Below are positions 1 through 5,241 of a stretch of 5,776 nt of DNA, one piece after another. Source of the DNA: Planctomycetota bacterium. GTDB taxonomy: Bacteria; Planctomycetota; B129-G9. Where the stretch lies: NCBI GenBank assembly GCA_030622295.1, contig JAUXGI010000088.1:1-5776 (forward strand). The letters are read 5' to 3'. Both the position numbers and the translations under genes were made by a program. The stretch's first letter is position 1. Every line of letters begins with the position of its first letter. The notes below the pieces were generated by a model. The model saw only the letters and a list, made by a program, of their open reading frames with translations, had not been told where the DNA came from and did no database searches.

Positions 1-6
1 AATTCG

Positions 7-275
7 CCGCGAGGGGACAGTCAACAATCTACGCCCCGCCCCCCCTTCGGGGGGTCTTTTACTTCTTGTCTTGCATAATTTCAGAGTTGGCTCCGAAGAC
101 ACGTAAAGCGGAAAGTACAAGAGCGGCCAAGGGCCGCCAGCCGAAGGCTGCCGCGGCCTGCGCTCCGTAATTCTGGGACAGTCCCCATCCGCACCTGTTT
201 CTCAATATTTATGTCGGACCGCTTAGCCGCGCGAGTCCGCCTGAGGCGGATAGATTGCTGACTGTCCCCTCGCGG
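7..275. mobile_element. MITE-like or REP-like non-coding element with terminal inverted repeats
   Basis: The first 24 bases (7-30) and the last 24 (252-275) are inverted copies of each other with one mismatch. Each contains GGGGACAGTC (13-22) or its complement (260-269). The interior carries a related palindrome GGGACAGTCCC (175-185), a GC hairpin cluster (123-158, including GCGGCC-AAG-GGCCGC and CAGCC-GAA-GGCTG) and a palindrome TCCGCCTGAGGCGGA (236-250) just inside the right end. No reading frame in it resembles a transposase, so if mobile it would depend on an enzyme encoded elsewhere. No target-site duplication is visible, although only six bases of left flank are present. Hairpin-rich elements like this are often spread by REP-associated tyrosine transposases (RAYTs); assigning this one to them is inference. 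Confidence 0.55.
39..60 (+). terminator. Possible intrinsic terminator hairpin
   Basis: A five-pair all-GC stem (41-45 with 50-54) is closed by a UUCG tetraloop and followed by the T-rich run TCTTTTACTTCTT. The form is that of a rho-independent terminator reading rightward, which would end a gene lying left of the window. It sits inside the inverted-repeat element, so it may simply be one of that element's hairpins. Confidence 0.35.
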
Positions 276-533
276 AACTTGGAGACGGTGTGAAAATTCA
301 GGATTCTTACATGCTCCCATTTCGAGTGAATCCTTTAGACCATACGGGCCGGTCGCACGTTTGCTCTATTGGGGAACAACTTTGCTTAAAGAATGCGCCG
401 TACCCGTCCGATAACGGGTGATGAAAACAAATCGAACATCCTCACCAGGGAAAGCGCGAAGAATGCGAAATGGGCGCATGGTCCTCTCACCTGATGGTGT
501 GGGCAATCCTGAAATCTTTTGCAACGGTGTGAC
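276..533. other. Gap of about 260 bp upstream of the TPR gene, no convincing gene
   Basis: I recognise no protein or RNA gene here. The stretch is less GC-rich than the genes. It contains inverted repeats AGGATTC/GAATCCT (300-306/328-334) and ACCCGT/ACGGGT (402-407/414-419), neither followed by a T-run. Two short reading frames stand in tandem: 311-421 (36 aa, with AGGA eight bases upstream) and 421-552 (43 aa). The stop of the first overlaps the start of the second, and the second ends within the start region of the TPR gene. Neither product is recognisable. GG at 372-373 and GC at 384-385, spaced by 10, loosely resemble a sigma-54 promoter, but the match is weak. Confidence 0.5.
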
Positions 534-1583
534 ATGGATGACTCGAAAATGAAGGGCAGAGACGCCTCCGCCGAAGCCGGCAGGGCTCGCGAGGTCGCGG
601 AACTTTCAAAAAAAGCCAATGAACTGCTGAAGGCCGGACACGTCGAAGAGTCCAGGAAGACCTTCCTGGAAGCCTACGACATCGACGACACAAATCCCTA
701 CGTCCTGGTGGGGCTGGGCGACATATGCCGCAAGGGAAAGGACTTTCGCCAGGCCATCAAATACTATGAGAAGGTCATAGAGCGCGAATCCTATAACGTG
801 TTCGCACTCCGGGGCATCGGCATCGCCTACCGCGGCCTGGAGGATTACGGGAAAGCCATCGAGTACTGGGAGCAGTATATCGACCTCAATGAGGACGACT
901 ACCTGGTCCTCACGCGCCTGGGCGACTCTTCCAAGAAACTCGGCCGCTACCCGGAAGCCGAGAAATACTACCTGAAGGCGCTCGACGCATCCGAAGGCGA
1001 CAAGTATATCTACCTCGGCCTCGGCGACCTCTATTACAAGATGGATGAAACCGACAAGGCCATCGAATTCTGCGACAAACTGCTGGAAATCGACGACAAC
1101 TTCATCAACATCCTGACCATGGTCGGCAACCTGTACCGCCGCAAGCGTGAGTTCGATAACGCCCTGCCCTACTACCAGCGCGCACTTGCAAAAGACCGCA
1201 ACAACATCTACGCCATATTCGGCATCGGCGACTGCATGCGCGGGGTGGACGACATCAACGGCGCTATCGAATGGTGGGAAAAGATCATCGCCATCGACGC
1301 AAAGAACCTCAACACACTGGCGCGACTGGGCGACGCCTATTTCAAGACCGACAACGTCACGAAGGCCAAGGAATATTACCAGAGGGCGCTGGAAATCGCC
1401 GACCACAAATACGCCCTGATGGGTCTCGCCAAGATCCACCGTCTGGAAGGGAACCTCGAAGAGGCCGTCACGATTTACAGGCAACTGCTCTCCCGCGAGA
1501 AAATGAAAGAGGACCGCGTCCTGAAGGAACTCTACGAGACCAAGCAGGAGCAGAAAAAACTCGCCGGAGCCAACAACTCCTGA
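534..1583 (+). CDS. Tetratricopeptide-repeat (TPR) protein, cytoplasmic
   Basis: A 349-residue protein made almost wholly of about nine consecutive 33-34-residue TPR units, at roughly residues 21-54, 55-88, 89-122, 123-156, 157-189, 190-223, 224-257, 258-291 and 292-325. A short charged, probably helical tail follows (326-349). The units show the usual pattern of small residues and Tyr/Ala-rich helices, for example LGLGDLYYKM, KAIEYWEQYI and AKEYYQRALEI, and several open with a (G/R)LGD motif. There is no signal peptide, membrane segment or catalytic domain, so it probably acts as a soluble protein-protein scaffold; the partner is unknown. The start is uncertain: ATG 534 is chosen over TTG 519, and ATG 549 is also possible; none has a strong Shine-Dalgarno. 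It stands alone on its strand until the LysM gene 186 bp downstream. The repeat style recalls spirochaete TPR proteins, a weak impression only. Confidence 0.92.
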   Translation: MDDSKMKGRDASAEAGRAREVAELSKKANELLKAGHVEESRKTFLEAYDIDDTNPYVLVGLGDICRKGKDFRQAIKYYEKVIERESYNVFALRGIGIAYRGLEDYGKAIEYWEQYIDLNEDDYLVLTRLGDSSKKLGRYPEAEKYYLKALDASEGDKYIYLGLGDLYYKMDETDKAIEFCDKLLEIDDNFINILTMVGNLYRRKREFDNALPYYQRALAKDRNNIYAIFGIGDCMRGVDDINGAIEWWEKIIAIDAKNLNTLARLGDAYFKTDNVTKAKEYYQRALEIADHKYALMGLAKIHRLEGNLEEAVTIYRQLLSREKMKEDRVLKELYETKQEQKKLAGANNS

Positions 1584-1602
1584 ACCGCCAACCGCGCGCC
1601 TG

Positions 1603-1641
1603 ATGATACATAAAAGGGGTCAGACCCCCTATATGTATCAT
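1603..1641. repeat. 39-bp imperfect palindrome with GGGGTCAGACCCC core
   Basis: Centred on A1622. The core GGGGTC-A-GACCCC (1616-1628) is flanked by the outer arms TGATACATA (1604-1612) and TATGTATCA (1632-1640), placed exactly symmetrically, plus an A-T pair at 1603/1641. Only the pairs 1615/1629 and 1613/1631 are mismatched. It starts 19 bp after the TPR stop codon and would fold into a strong hairpin in RNA or single-stranded DNA. No T-run follows, so it is not a standard intrinsic terminator. The same core recurs at 3917-3929 with different arms. Confidence 0.85.
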
Positions 1642-1669
1642 TATCATATTGGCCGTCACCGATTTTCCC

Positions 1670-1697
1670 TTGCCGGTACTTTTATATTTTGTAAAAT
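1670..1697 (+). promoter_or_regulatory. Candidate sigma-70-type promoter for the LysM lipoprotein gene
   Basis: TTGCCG (1670-1675) and TAAAAT (1692-1697) match 4/6 and 5/6 of the -35 and -10 consensus with a 16-bp spacer, in the most AT-rich stretch of the window. The -10 box lies within a perfect inverted repeat ATATTTT-GT-AAAATAT (1684-1699), which could be an operator. The predicted leader of about 65 nt contains a second perfect hairpin, CCGATG-ATAA-CATCGG (1713-1728). Pattern match only. Confidence 0.45.
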
Positions 1698-1758
1698 ATG
1701 TTCGATAATTTACCGATGATAACATCGGCGAAAGTAGATTGTTTATCGTTTGCCGCAT

Positions 1759-1764
1759 GGAGGG
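1759..1764 (+). promoter_or_regulatory. Shine-Dalgarno of the LysM lipoprotein gene
   Basis: GGAGGG ends five bases before ATG 1770. It decides the start in favour of 1770 over the in-frame ATG at 1698, which would add 24 residues ahead of the signal peptide and lies on the candidate promoter. Confidence 0.8.
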
Positions 1765-1769
1765 ACGAA

Positions 1770-2234
1770 ATGCGATTATACATTTTCCTGCCGATTCTGC
1801 TGCTTGTCGCCGGTTGCGCTTCGCACACGCAAACCGTCCAGCCTCAAACGCCGGAACCGCAAGAGGCGGCGGTCGATATTTCCGCACCTTACGCAAACCA
1901 CGACGTCTATGAGGTGAAAAGCGGCGACACGCTGGTGAAGATCGCCCGCGAGGTTTACGGAGACCAATCCCGCTGGCGCAGCATCTACAACGTCAACCGC
2001 GAGCGACTGCGCAGCCCGGACGACTTGAAGACGGGCATGAAGTTGCTCCTGCCGCCGAAAGACCTCCCGCCCGCAATAGAGTACGTGGTGCAGGAGGGCG
2101 ACACGCTGTCCGGAATAGCGCTGGAATTCTACGGCGACAGGGCCAAGGCAATAATCATCGCTGAAGAAAACACCCTGCCGGACCCGGACATGCTTCTTCC
2201 CGGACAGGTCCTGAAGATTCCTATTTTAAAGTAG
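1770..2234 (+). CDS. Lipoprotein with two LysM peptidoglycan-binding domains
   Basis: A 154-residue exported protein. Residues 1-15 form a short lipoprotein signal peptide ending in the lipobox V13-A14-G15-C16; Cys16 would be lipidated after signal peptidase II cleavage. Ala at +2 gives no inner-membrane retention signal, so outer-membrane anchoring is likely. A Pro/Gln/Glu-rich linker (about 17-45) leads to two LysM domains, at about 47-94 (VKSGDTLVKIAREVYGD, then the LKTGMKLLLP end) and about 105-151 (VQEGDTLSGIALEFYGD, then LLPGQVLKIP). LysM domains bind N-acetylglucosamine in peptidoglycan. There is no hydrolase domain, so the role is probably structural or targeting, tethering the outer membrane to the cell wall. 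The gene has a good Shine-Dalgarno and its own candidate promoter. Its last codon and TAG stop form the first heptamer of the repeat array that follows. It converges with cobA-hemD. Confidence 0.92.
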   Translation: MRLYIFLPILLLVAGCASHTQTVQPQTPEPQEAAVDISAPYANHDVYEVKSGDTLVKIAREVYGDQSRWRSIYNVNRERLRSPDDLKTGMKLLLPPKDLPPAIEYVVQEGDTLSGIALEFYGDRAKAIIIAEENTLPDPDMLLPGQVLKIPILK

Positions 2235-2288
2235 CAAGTAGCAGGTAGCAAGGGGCAAGGGCAAGGGGCAAGGGCAGGGGCAAGGGAG
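2229..2288. repeat. G-rich heptamer array (AAGTAGC to AAGGGGC), G-quadruplex-like
   Basis: Tandem units of 6-7 bases: AAGTAGC twice, AGGTAGC, AAGGGGC, AAGGGC, AAGGGGC, AAGGGC, AGGGGC, then a degenerate AAGGGAG. The first unit contains the final Lys codon and the TAG stop of the LysM gene. From 2252 to 2286 there are six runs of three or four Gs separated by two or three bases, a canonical G-quadruplex motif on the sense strand of that gene. Confidence 0.9.
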
Positions 2289-2300
2289 TTTCAGTTTCAA

Positions 2301-2377
2301 GTCATCGGTCTTCAGTCTTCAGTCATCGGTCTTCAGTCATCGGTCTTCAGTCTTCGGTCATCGGTCTTCAGTCTCTC
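2301..2377. repeat. Heptanucleotide tandem array, consensus GTCWTCR
   Basis: Ten consecutive 7-bp units from 2301 to 2370, alternating irregularly between GTCATCG and GTCTTCA (one GTCTTCG), then a degenerate eleventh unit. Two GTTTCA units (2288-2299) precede it. On the minus strand the units read TGAAGAC or CGATGAC, each containing TGA. The units at 2357-2370 encode the last residues and TGA stop of cobA-hemD. Bacterial heptamer repeats of this kind are known (short tandemly repeated repetitive sequences in cyanobacteria); whether this one has a function is unknown. Confidence 0.93.
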
Positions 2378-3890
2378 CCAGGATTGCGGCAATCAGCCCG
2401 GACACGGTGTACTCTTCCGCTTCGAGGTCCGGCGGCAAGCCAATATCACGCAGCGTGGCGCTGGTGACGGGGCCGATACTTGCCACGCGCGTCCTTTCGG
2501 CTATCTCCCTCATTTGCCCCCCATCAAAATAGGAAGCAAAGTTACGGGCCGTCGATGAACTGGTGAACGTGACGTATGCCACCTCGCCGCTCTTAATCAA
2601 ATCGAACATAATCGGCCCGGCCGTTTCGTCCACGCCTCGCACGGTTCGATACGCCGTCACCTCCGTAACACGACCGCCCAATCCCCGCAGGCCGTCCGGC
2701 AGCACGGAGCGCGCAACGTCCGAACGCGGCAGCAGAAAACTCTTCGCGCGGACGCCGCCGCACCCCTGCAGTGCGGTAATGGTCTCTTCGGAAGTGAAGC
2801 GTTCAGGCCGGCAGTCCACGCCAAGCCGGTAATGCCGCACGCGCTCCGCAGTAACCGGCCCGATGGCGCAAATCCGGATGTGCCCCATCGCGCGAGCGTC
2901 GCGGCCAAGCGTCGCAAGCCTCGCCATAAACGTATCGACGCCGTTCACGCTGGTGAACACGACCCAGTCGAACCGCCGCAGGTTCTCGACGGCCTCGTCG
3001 AGCGCGGACCAGTCTTCCGGCGGCTCGATTCGAATAGTCGGAAATCCAATAACCTCCGCGCCGATATCTTCCAGACGCTGCGCCATCTCACCCGCCTGCG
3101 CGTGAGCGCGTGTGATGATGATTTTCCTTCCGAAAAGCGGCCTCTTCTCAAACCAGTTCAATTTCCCGCGAAGCCCCACCACATCGCCGAAGATGGAGAC
3201 GGCGGGCGGCTCGATACCCGCCTTCGCGGCGCGGCCGGCAATGTTCTGAAGCGTTCCGACGACTGTTCTTTGCTCAGGCAGCGTTCCATCCTGGATGACC
3301 GCTGCGGGCATGTCGGGCGGCATTCCGCCCGCCATGAGACCGCTGGCGATATCCGCAAGATGCTTCACGCCCATGTAAGATATGACCGTCCCCCCCGCCG
3401 CGGCGATTCTTGACCAATCGACGCTGATTTCACCCTTGGTCGGGTCTTCGTGGCCGGTTGCCGTCGTCAGGCACGCGGAAACGCCGCGATGCGTCACCGG
3501 AATACCCGCATACGCGGCGGAGGCGATAGCGGCGGTGACGCCGGGCACGACTTCGAAATCGACGCCGGCCTCCGCCAGCGCCAGCGCCTCCTCGCCTCCC
3601 CTGCCGAAGAGGTACGGGTCGCCGCCCTTCAGGCGCACCACGGTCTTACCCTCTTTCGCTTTCTCGACGAGAAGCGCGTTTATCTCGTCCTGTTCGAGCG
3701 CGTGGCGTTCGGGCGACTTGCCCACATAGACGAGTTCGCACTCTCCCAACCGATGGCTACAGAGGCGGGGATGCACCAGCCTGTCGAAGAGGATAACATC
3801 GGCCCCGGCGATGCACTCAGCCCCCTTGACCGTTATCAGGCCGGGGTCACCCGGCCCTGCGCCGACCAGAAATACCCTGCCGTCACCCAT
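2358..3890 (-). CDS. cobA-hemD: Uroporphyrinogen-III C-methyltransferase / uroporphyrinogen-III synthase fusion
   Basis: A 510-residue bifunctional tetrapyrrole enzyme. Residues 4-242 are the SAM-dependent methyltransferase (SUMT), which methylates uroporphyrinogen III at C2 and C7 to precorrin-2. Visible motifs are GAGPGDPGLIT (10-20), VVRLKGGDPYLFGRGGEE (84-101), VVPGVTAAIASAAYAGIPVTHRG (114-136 region), TGHE (145-148), YMGV (172-175) and the PPAVSIFGDVVGLR end (228-241). Residues 254 to about 505 are HemD, which cyclises hydroxymethylbilane with inversion of ring D. It has GRKIIITRA (254-262), TSVNG (313-317), AIGPVT (342-347), FTSSSTARNF (442-451) and SIGPVTSATLRDIG (471-484). Both domains look full length. 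ATG 3890 is preceded by a strong Shine-Dalgarno. xseA ends 30 bp upstream on the same strand, so cotranscription is likely. The C-terminal ETEDR and stop lie in the heptamer array. Fusions of this type are known in clostridia and several other phyla. Product feeds siroheme, cobalamin or heme synthesis. Confidence 0.96.
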   Translation of the reverse strand: MGDGRVFLVGAGPGDPGLITVKGAECIAGADVILFDRLVHPRLCSHRLGECELVYVGKSPERHALEQDEINALLVEKAKEGKTVVRLKGGDPYLFGRGGEEALALAEAGVDFEVVPGVTAAIASAAYAGIPVTHRGVSACLTTATGHEDPTKGEISVDWSRIAAAGGTVISYMGVKHLADIASGLMAGGMPPDMPAAVIQDGTLPEQRTVVGTLQNIAGRAAKAGIEPPAVSIFGDVVGLRGKLNWFEKRPLFGRKIIITRAHAQAGEMAQRLEDIGAEVIGFPTIRIEPPEDWSALDEAVENLRRFDWVVFTSVNGVDTFMARLATLGRDARAMGHIRICAIGPVTAERVRHYRLGVDCRPERFTSEETITALQGCGGVRAKSFLLPRSDVARSVLPDGLRGLGGRVTEVTAYRTVRGVDETAGPIMFDLIKSGEVAYVTFTSSSTARNFASYFDGGQMREIAERTRVASIGPVTSATLRDIGLPPDLEAEEYTVSGLIAAILGETEDR

Positions 3891-3893
3891 GCG

Positions 3894-3900
3894 CCCTCCC
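3894..3900 (-). promoter_or_regulatory. Shine-Dalgarno of cobA-hemD
   Basis: On the minus strand GGGAGGG is followed by three bases and then ATG 3890. It favours 3890 over the in-frame GTG at 3902. The perfect palindrome 3903-3943 ends two bases upstream of it, so a hairpin there could affect ribosome access. Confidence 0.8.
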
Positions 3901-3902
3901 AC

Positions 3903-3943
3903 AAACGAAACCTAAAGGGGTCAGACCCCTTTAGGTTTCGTTT
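3903..3943. repeat. 41-bp perfect palindrome with GGGGTCAGACCCC core
   Basis: Centred on A3923 with 20 uninterrupted complementary base pairs on each side. The core GGGGTC-A-GACCCC (3917-3929) is identical to that at 1616-1628, but the arms (TTTAGGTTTCGTTT and its complement) are unrelated. It overlaps the last seven codons and TGA stop of xseA and ends two bases before the cobA-hemD Shine-Dalgarno. As RNA it would form a very stable hairpin between the two genes. Downstream on the minus strand there is only TTTG, so it is not a clear terminator; it could be an attenuator or mRNA stabiliser. Confidence 0.95.
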
Positions 3944-5192
3944 TGACTGTTGAGTGGATGGTTCCCTTGTGCAGTCGTGTTTCGAGTTCGTCGCCTTCGT
4001 CGACCTCGCCCGCATCCTTAACCGCCTTTCCGTCTTTCCTCGTGACGCTGTAACCGCGGGAGAGGACTTTCAGGGGACTGAGGTTGTCGAGGCGTCCGGC
4101 AATGCCGGCAATCTTTTCCTTTGAGGATGAAACGAGCATTCTGGCGGCGGAGAACATCCGCGTGGAGACCTCGTCGAGCCGCTGTTCCTCCCTGCGCACC
4201 AACTCCAGGGGCTGGCGAAACGCATAAGAACGCGCCAGCGCTTCCAGTTGCCGGCGCATTATCAGCACGCGGTTGCGCAGCGCATTCGCAAGCGCCGCGC
4301 GACGCTGCGCCAGCGTCTCCTCCAACTGGTCCCTGCGCGGCACCACCTTTTCTCCGGCTTCGCTGGGCGTAACCGCCCTGAGGTCGGCGACGAAGTCCGC
4401 TATCGTGAAGTCGATTTCATGCCCGACCGCGGAGATGACCGGGATGCCGGAAGCGAAGATCGCCCGCGCGACTACCTCCTCGTTGAACGCCCAGAGGTCC
4501 TCCAGGCTGCCGCCCCCGCGCCCGACAATCATCACGTCGATATCGACGGCGGGCAGGCCGGGAAGTCCGCCCGAGTTGAGCAGGTTGAGGTCTCGTATCG
4601 CCTCGGCTATCTGTTCGCGGGCGCCCTCACCCTGGACGAGGACCGGCGCGAGAATGATATCGACGCCGGCAAAGCGCCGGCCAATGACGTTCAGCATATC
4701 GCGTATCGCCGCCCCCGTCGGCGAGGTGACAATGCCGATGCGCCGGGGCAGGAAGGGAATGGGTTTCTTCCTGTCGGGGTCGAACAGCCCTTCCTTCTGC
4801 AACTTCTCCCTGAGTTGCAGGAAGGCCATTTGCAGTGCGCCGACGCCCTCCGGTTCAATCCTGTCGATGATTATCTGGTAGTTGCCGCGCGGCTCGTAGA
4901 CGGTGATGCTGCCGCGCACGACAACCTTCATCCCGTCTTCGATGTCGAATCTGACGCGGGCCAGGCTGCTGCGCCAGATGACGCCCGCGATTTGTGCGCC
5001 CGCGTCCTTCAGCGTCAGGTAGCAGTGGCCGCTCGACGGGATGCGCACGTTGGACAACTCTCCCGCGACCCACACGCTCTTGAAATTCCGCTCGAGCAGG
5101 TACTTGACGTTCGCGGTCAGTTCGGAGACGGTGAATACCTTCTTCCGTTCTTCACGCAGTCGGTCGAGCATATTTGGCTGTTTTTCTGTCAT
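3921..5192 (-). CDS. xseA: Exodeoxyribonuclease VII large subunit
   Basis: A 423-residue protein, normal for XseA (about 400-460). Exonuclease VII degrades single-stranded DNA in both directions and acts in repair and recombination in the cytoplasm; XseA is catalytic and works with several copies of the small XseB. Residues about 19-112 are the OB-fold nucleic-acid-binding domain (FTVSELTANVKYLLE, then VWVAGELSN). The catalytic core follows: IVTSPTGAAIRDM with Asp165, VGRGGGSLEDLWAFNEE with Arg225, and AVGHEIDFTIADFVADLRAVTPSEA with His258 and Asp261. These align with E. coli Asp155, Arg205, His238 and Asp241. About 285-365 is a long charged helix/coiled coil, and LSPLKVLSRGYSVT (371-384) is the conserved C-terminal motif. 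ATG 5192 has no clear Shine-Dalgarno; ATG 5171 is an alternative. The final KTKPKGV and stop lie in the 41-bp palindrome. No xseB is in the window. Confidence 0.97.
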   Translation of the reverse strand: MTEKQPNMLDRLREERKKVFTVSELTANVKYLLERNFKSVWVAGELSNVRIPSSGHCYLTLKDAGAQIAGVIWRSSLARVRFDIEDGMKVVVRGSITVYEPRGNYQIIIDRIEPEGVGALQMAFLQLREKLQKEGLFDPDRKKPIPFLPRRIGIVTSPTGAAIRDMLNVIGRRFAGVDIILAPVLVQGEGAREQIAEAIRDLNLLNSGGLPGLPAVDIDVMIVGRGGGSLEDLWAFNEEVVARAIFASGIPVISAVGHEIDFTIADFVADLRAVTPSEAGEKVVPRRDQLEETLAQRRAALANALRNRVLIMRRQLEALARSYAFRQPLELVRREEQRLDEVSTRMFSAARMLVSSSKEKIAGIAGRLDNLSPLKVLSRGYSVTRKDGKAVKDAGEVDEGDELETRLHKGTIHSTVKTKPKGV

Positions 5193-5195
5193 AGC

Positions 5196-5241
5196 GGTAC
5201 GCTCGGGGAGTCAGCCGCCTGAGGTACGCTCGGGGAGTCAG
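5196..5241. repeat. Pair of 19-bp direct repeats upstream of xseA
   Basis: GGTACGCTCGGGGAGTCAG occurs exactly at 5196-5214 and 5223-5241, separated by CCGCCTGA, which matches part of the TCCGCCTGAGGCGGA palindrome. The first copy starts four bases upstream of the xseA ATG. The second runs into GTCAGACCC, the half-core of the palindromes elsewhere in the window. Confidence 0.9.

Noticed and set aside
81..320. 79-codon minus-strand frame across the left-hand element
   Set aside because: It spans the terminal inverted repeat and hairpins, has no recognisable domain and no good ribosome site.
371..386. Sigma-54-type promoter ahead of the TPR gene
   Set aside because: GG and GC have the right spacing, but most other consensus positions fail and the distance to the ATG is long; not enough to call.
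606..1484. Long minus-strand reading frame (292 codons) opposite the TPR gene
   Set aside because: It is antisense to clear TPR repeats; its valine/aspartate/phenylalanine-rich product mirrors the TPR codons and shows no domain.
1603..1641. Intrinsic terminator of the TPR gene
   Set aside because: The stem is strong, but no T-run follows on the plus strand; recorded as a palindromic repeat instead.
1698..1769. Upstream in-frame ATG start for the LysM lipoprotein
   Set aside because: It would place 24 residues before an otherwise standard lipoprotein signal peptide, and ATG 1770 has a strong Shine-Dalgarno.
2229..2377. CRISPR array
   Set aside because: Units are 6-7 bases with no unique spacers and no cas genes nearby; these are tandem heptamer repeats.
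3891..3902. GTG 3902 as the cobA-hemD start
   Set aside because: It would put the GGGAGGG ribosome site inside the coding sequence; ATG 3890 directly precedes the conserved N-terminal motif.
2832..3953. Plus-strand reading frames of 115-193 codons opposite cobA-hemD
   Set aside because: They lie opposite conserved SUMT and HemD motifs and have low-complexity Arg/Pro/Ala composition.
4248..5222. 324-codon plus-strand reading frame opposite xseA
   Set aside because: Antisense shadow of a strongly conserved exonuclease VII large subunit in GC-rich DNA; Arg/Ala/Asp-rich with no recognisable motif.
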